Positions 61,005 through 64,000 of a DNA stretch of 64,000 nucleotides are shown piece after piece; positions within the stretch are counted from its first letter, which is position 1, and the number at the start of each line of letters is the position of its first letter. This stretch comes from Hermodarchaeum sp048939595. Its GTDB lineage: Archaea > Asgardarchaeota > Hermodarchaeia > Hermodarchaeales > Hermodarchaeaceae. The position numbers were made by a program, and so were the translations under genes. The notes beneath the pieces are model-generated. The model did no database searches. It was not told the origin of the DNA and worked only from the letters and a program-made list of their open reading frames with translations. The stretch covers positions 1 to 64,000 of the forward strand of contig JBHLPI010000003.1 in the NCBI GenBank assembly GCA_048939595.1, given 5' to 3'.

Positions 61005-61391
61005 ATGATGGGGTTGGCTGCGAAATCCTCCATGAAAGACAACTTCTTTGATGATTTGAGTACACCACTTCAACTAGAGACCTTCTTTCTTCAACTTGCG
61101 ACAGCCTTTGCTAAGCTGGCTTACACACGATTAACCAAAAAACAACGATTTCTTTTACTGATGACCAACCAAACACTCCAATATCATCCTAAGTTATCAC
61201 CAACAGCACTAGCCGATTGCCTAGCTCGTAAATTCCATCTCCCGTTGAGCACAACTAAATTCAACTTGAATGTTCTCACAAGAGCTGGGCTGTTACAACC
61301 TCGTAGGTCTAAAGACCAAGGATCAAGAATATGTCTTTCTTTTGGCGGTTGGCTTCTTACGCAGCTTCTCTCTGAATCAGACATAGAATAA
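61005..61391 (+). CDS. Winged-helix regulator
   Basis: A 128-residue protein with a typical winged helix: QRFLLLMTNQTLQYHPKLSPTALADCLARKFHLPLSTTKFNLNVLTRAGLLQ (about residues 48-99), then a wing and a hydrophobic C-terminal helix (LLTQLLSE). The start is uncertain: ATG 61005 or ATG 61032 (MKDNFFDDL). It may regulate the divergent DUF4177-like gene or stand alone. A hairpin terminator follows its stop. Confidence 0.65.
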   Translation: MMGLAAKSSMKDNFFDDLSTPLQLETFFLQLATAFAKLAYTRLTKKQRFLLLMTNQTLQYHPKLSPTALADCLARKFHLPLSTTKFNLNVLTRAGLLQPRRSKDQGSRICLSFGGWLLTQLLSESDIE

Positions 61392-61408
61392 GAGGCCCAG
61401 AATCAAGT

Positions 61409-61446
61409 ATGAGGACTGCTGTTAGTGGTCCTCATTGTATTTTTTA
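61409..61446 (+). terminator. Hairpin and T-run after the wHTH gene
   Basis: ATGAGGAC (61409-61416) pairs with GTCCTCAT (61428-61435) around an 11-nt loop and is followed by TGTATTTTTT. It lies 18 nt past the wHTH stop and overlaps the gapA stop codon region, separating two convergent genes. Confidence 0.65.
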
Positions 61447-62448
61447 AAAGCTGGAGGCAACCATTTGAGTAAGTTCAATTAAACGTGCACTAAACCCTGC
61501 TTCGTTATCATACCAAGATACTACGTGTGCGAAATTACCATCAAGAATCTCTGTAAGTTCACTATCGAAAATTGAGGAGTGGAGATTGCCGATGATATCT
61601 GTTGAAACTATTGGATCTTCATTATATTGTAGGATGCCCTTGAGGTAGGTTTTTGCAGCTTTTCGGAAGCTTTCGTTGAGTTCATCCTTGGATGTGGCTT
61701 TTTCAAGTTCGACACTAAGATCGATAATAGATCCATCTGGGATAGGTACTCGGTAAGCCATTGCTGCCATCTTTCCTTCCAGTTGTGGAAAGAGACGAAT
61801 GATTGCTTTGGCAGCACCAGTAGTTGTTGGTATAATGTTAACTCCGGCAGCGCGAGCCCGACGGTAATCTTTGTGGATTGCATCTAGAAGATTTTGGCCT
61901 AAGGTATAACCATGGATTGTTGACATGAATCCGTGTTTTATCCCATAGTTTTCATGGAGGATCTTGATTACCGGTGCAAAGCAATTAGTTGTACAAGAAG
62001 CGTTTGATATGACATGATGATTCTTTGGATCATAGCTGTCATCATTGACACCCATTACAAACATTGCATCTTCACCCTTTCCAGGAGCCGAGATAATGAC
62101 CTTGCTTGCTCCTGCTTGAAGATGCAGAGCCGCCTTATCTCGATCTCGAAATACACCTGTAGCTTCAATAGCGATATCAACCCCAAGCCTTTTCCAAGGG
62201 AGTTTTGCAGGGTCTCGCTCTTGAAATAGTTTGATTGTATGATCATCAACATGTAACTCGCCCCTAGCAGTTTCAATGGTTCCTTGAAATCGCCCGTAAA
62301 TAGAGTCATATCGTAGAAGATGGGCTAAGATTTCAGGTCCACCTAAATCGTTTGCAGCAACGAGTTCGACATCTTTTTTATCGATAATGCCACGAAGAAA
62401 ATTTCGACCGATTCGACCAAGACCGTTGATGGCAACCTTTACAGCCAT
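61444..62448 (-). CDS. gapA: Type I glyceraldehyde-3-phosphate dehydrogenase (NAD type)
   Basis: A 334-residue bacterial/eukaryotic-type GAPDH. The NAD-binding GLGRIGRNFLRG is at about 9-20, with Asp34 favouring NAD. The catalytic SNASCTTNC has Cys152, and STIHGYTLGQN and PTTTGAAKA follow. The C-terminus is SWYDNEAGFSARL. It makes 1,3-bisphosphoglycerate with NAD. Most archaea use an unrelated class II enzyme, so this copy suggests acquisition from bacteria. Its 3' end faces the wHTH gene. Confidence 0.96.
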   Translation of the reverse strand: MAVKVAINGLGRIGRNFLRGIIDKKDVELVAANDLGGPEILAHLLRYDSIYGRFQGTIETARGELHVDDHTIKLFQERDPAKLPWKRLGVDIAIEATGVFRDRDKAALHLQAGASKVIISAPGKGEDAMFVMGVNDDSYDPKNHHVISNASCTTNCFAPVIKILHENYGIKHGFMSTIHGYTLGQNLLDAIHKDYRRARAAGVNIIPTTTGAAKAIIRLFPQLEGKMAAMAYRVPIPDGSIIDLSVELEKATSKDELNESFRKAAKTYLKGILQYNEDPIVSTDIIGNLHSSIFDSELTEILDGNFAHVVSWYDNEAGFSARLIELTQMVASSF

Positions 62449-62557
62449 AAAGTATCCCTCCGCGGGAGTGACGTTTCAATATTTTATGGCTATAAGTGTT
62501 TCCGCAGCTTCTAGTGCCGTTAATTCAAATCGAATAGCAGTTATACGAGGCACATAT

Positions 62558-62917
62558 TTATGATTCAAAATTAAGTTGTTCCTTGATGCTTGTGGGTAAT
62601 GGTTCACGGGTAAGTAAGTAAATTATCGAAAGAAGGAAGAGATCAAAATCTGAAAGGTTATCGATATTTGCCCAGGGCGTTGATTCAAGTGTTACGCAGA
62701 GAACGAGCGGTTCTTTGCCTTCTAGCAAGGCATAGACATGCCCCATTTTAAGGTCTACTTCGAATGCAGCCTCATCCCGCTGAATAAGAAGGCGGTTTCC
62801 CCGGATTTTGAAGCCTTCGGATTGAAGTAATTGTTTTAGTCCTTCGAGGTTACGCTCACGTGTAGCTTTAGGTTTTCCTGTTACCAGAAGATTACGCCTT
62901 CGCCGAAGATCATGCAT
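62558..62917 (-). CDS. Conserved-looking small protein downstream of the profilin-like gene
   Basis: A 119-residue frame from ATG 62917. A basic N-terminus (RRRRNLLVTGKPKATRERNLEG) is followed by LKQLLQSEGFKIRGNRLLIQRDEAAFEVDLKMGHVYALLEGKEPLVL, an alternating strand-helix pattern, and the hydrophobic FDLFLLSIIYLL. No family recognised. The same frame is open upstream (49 codons) to the TAG of the profilin-like gene, with no ordinary start codon in between. Confidence 0.5.
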   Translation of the reverse strand: MHDLRRRRNLLVTGKPKATRERNLEGLKQLLQSEGFKIRGNRLLIQRDEAAFEVDLKMGHVYALLEGKEPLVLCVTLESTPWANIDNLSDFDLFLLSIIYLLTREPLPTSIKEQLNFES

Positions 62918-63064
62918 CCATTGGTCGGTGTGTAGTTCCCTGCTAGTTTCCGAATCTGAAGAAGATTTCTTTGAACGCGACGACGGATTGATGAAAATGC
63001 ACTCCCCAATTGGAGAATCGATTTCTTTATCCTTTTCCTTGGATGTGGTGCTTAGAGGAGGATG

Positions 63065-63436
63065 CTACATGAACCCTCCAATATTAGCTGATGCTTTAGC
63101 GATTTCTACATAAGCGCCTTGAACATCGCCTTGAGGAGAGACATAGGCAATGACATAACCCTTGTCTCGAGCAGCAGCGATAACGATTGATCCTTGACCG
63201 CGAACATTGGTTGCTACCAAATGGTGGTCAGTTGCTTGAATCGTACTATATTTGACCCCTTGTATTGTGACACTGGGTGGCTTACTTTGAATTGCTGAAA
63301 GTATTTCTGCACCCGCGATAGTCCAGTTGGGAGTTGTAAAAAGTACGGTTCCGTCACTTCTGATAACCGAAACAGCCATAATTGTACTGTCGACTTGTTG
63401 CATGTAGTTAACCCAAGCTTGAATGTTTTCAGACAT
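63065..63436 (-). CDS. Profilin-like protein
   Basis: A 123-residue protein. An N-terminal helix IQAWVNYMQQV with Trp8 and Tyr11 recalls the profilin start WxxYV. Then VSVIRSDGTVLFTTPNW, IAGAEILSAIQS, VTIQGVKYSTIQATDHHLVATNVRGQGSIVIAAARDKGYVIAYV (the G-x-K-Y strand, the next strand pair, and the I-I-x-Y strand), and a final helix with YVEIAKASANI. Length and order match profilins rather than roadblock proteins. Asgard profilins bind eukaryotic actin in published work. Binding here is inferred. It is followed in frame by a second ORF after one TAG. Confidence 0.72.
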   Translation of the reverse strand: MSENIQAWVNYMQQVDSTIMAVSVIRSDGTVLFTTPNWTIAGAEILSAIQSKPPSVTIQGVKYSTIQATDHHLVATNVRGQGSIVIAAARDKGYVIAYVSPQGDVQGAYVEIAKASANIGGFM

Positions 63437-63488
63437 TTTGTGCCTAAACCTCTCACAGCCAGATTACAGTTAATATTATAAGACATTT

Positions 63489-63815
63489 TTGAAATCGCTT
63501 ACTAAAAGGTTCTGGCAGATAGTGATGATTGAGCCACATAATAAGGGAACCTTACTTAGAATCCGCGTGAAGCCGCGTTCAAGAACACAGGCTATTTTTC
63601 TAGATGAGGAGTGTTCTGTTCATGTAAAAGCTGCACCAACTCGTGGAGAAGCGAATCTTGAAGTTCTAAAAGTCATCGCTAGAGCATTAGGAATCCATAC
63701 TGATCGCGTTCACCTAATCACCGGGAAAACGACCCAAAATAAAATCATCCTAATAGATGAAATGGACCCCCAATCAGTTTTGGAGGCGTTGAAGAACTCA
63801 TCGCTTACTCTTTGA
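63489..63815 (+). CDS. DUF167 (YggU) family protein
   Basis: A 108-residue protein, TTG start, perhaps also ATG 63525. The DUF167 signature LRIRVKPRSRTQAIF, then VHVKAAPTRGEANLEVLKVIARALG (about 45-70), LITGKTTQNKIILI. Members are ubiquitous and of unknown function, perhaps RNA binding. It diverges from the profilin-like gene (52-nt gap) and overlaps the DNA ligase end by 11 nt. Confidence 0.9.
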   Translation: MKSLTKRFWQIVMIEPHNKGTLLRIRVKPRSRTQAIFLDEECSVHVKAAPTRGEANLEVLKVIARALGIHTDRVHLITGKTTQNKIILIDEMDPQSVLEALKNSSLTL

Positions 63816-64000
63816 CTTTTGTTTGCGATTTATAGGCGTTAAGGATAACTTCGGTAGATGTTGCTTCTTCAGGAGATTTGTCATCGCGCCAAGTTCCATC
63901 AAATCGAGGAAAGCGGATAGCCAACCCTTCATTAGGTGCAATTTGGTCATATGCACAGGTGTGCACCGGGCTTCGTGTAATTTCATCCCCTACAACTTGA
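63805..64000 (-). CDS. lig: ATP-dependent DNA ligase, C-terminal end (partial)
   Basis: The minus-strand frame open at the window edge ends in TAA at 63807-63805. It reads VVGDEITRSPVHTC, then GLAIRFPRFDGTWRDDKSPEE and TEVILNAYK, the last 60 or so residues of an archaeal replicative DNA ligase OB domain (motif VI-like RFPRF and DKSPE). The adenylation domain lies outside the window. It seals Okazaki fragments. Confidence 0.9.
   Translation of the reverse strand, partial: QVVGDEITRSPVHTCAYDQIAPNEGLAIRFPRFDGTWRDDKSPEEATSTEVILNAYKSQTKVKE

Noticed and set aside
63065..63436. Calling the profilin-like protein a fifth roadblock protein
   Set aside because: The N-terminal Trp/Tyr helix and the G-x-K-Y strand fit profilin; the roadblock helix order of the 22-25 kb proteins is absent.
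1..64000. CRISPR array, rRNA, insertion sequence or prophage
   Set aside because: No regular repeat-spacer pattern, rRNA segment, transposase or phage gene was seen anywhere in the window.

Overview
This window comes from an archaeon. It has archaeal replication genes (Orc1/Cdc6, GINS and MCM at the left edge, a DNA ligase tail at the right edge), SRP19, Gar1, TFB, Nop5/fibrillarin, eS30, eS8, an Lsm protein, NurA/HerA, NucS, an archaeal CCA transferase and a tRNA with BHB-type introns. Several genes resemble eukaryotic cytoskeletal and trafficking proteins: a profilin-like protein (63.1-63.4 kb), a longin-like protein (17.0 kb), four roadblock/LC7 proteins around an MglA-like GTPase (22.6-25.1 kb), a Ras/Rab-like GTPase (37.6 kb), an EMC6/Rab5ip-like membrane protein (45.8 kb) and an Rpc34-like protein. 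Together they point to an Asgard archaeon. I cannot name the lineage from sequence alone. No CRISPR array, rRNA or insertion sequence was found.

Layout. 1-7.6 kb, minus strand: MCM split by an intein, GINS, Orc1/Cdc6, a zinc-ribbon protein, GlmS, Elp3 and eS30. 7.8-12.9 kb, plus strand: a six-gene RNA-maturation operon (Nop5, fibrillarin, UPF0216, HTH regulator, Trm1, FtsJ-type methyltransferase). 12.9-17.0 kb: transcription and translation genes (Rpc34-like, TFB, Gar1, SRP19, eS8) interleaved with the hydrogenase maturation genes hypA and hypE. 17.0-22.5 kb, minus strand: longin-like protein, ScpB, ScpA and SMC. 22.6-25.1 kb: the roadblock/GTPase module. 25.1-34.3 kb: UppS, NYN protein, coiled-coil protein, acyl-CoA synthetase beta subunit, GPN GTPase, regulator, polyprenol-kinase-like protein, HD protein and NurA-HerA.

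34.3-46.2 kb: a two-intron tRNA-Ile(UAU) directly after ileS, the Rab-like GTPase, NucS, Lsm, DUF460, Rio2, small regulators, a prepilin peptidase and a KaiC/Lrp pair. 46.2-56.4 kb: RqcH, CBS, AMMECR1, CCA transferase, IorAB, MEMO and a TrmB-like regulator. 56.4-61.4 kb: a run of small winged-helix, zinc-ribbon and cyclin-like proteins, then Fae-Hps. 61.4-64 kb: a bacterial/eukaryotic-type GAPDH, the profilin-like protein, DUF167 and DNA ligase.

Metabolic hints are modest: Fae-Hps (pentose supply by the reverse ribulose-monophosphate route), NAD-type GAPDH, indolepyruvate:ferredoxin oxidoreductase and an ADP-forming acyl-CoA synthetase subunit (peptide/amino-acid fermentation), and HypA/HypE (a NiFe hydrogenase elsewhere). 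The most notable points are the tRNA-Ile(UAU) with two BHB introns and a covarying A19-U56 tertiary pair, the intein in the MCM Walker A motif, the roadblock/GTPase module, the profilin-like gene, and a TFB reading frame with no ordinary start codon for its complete zinc ribbon.
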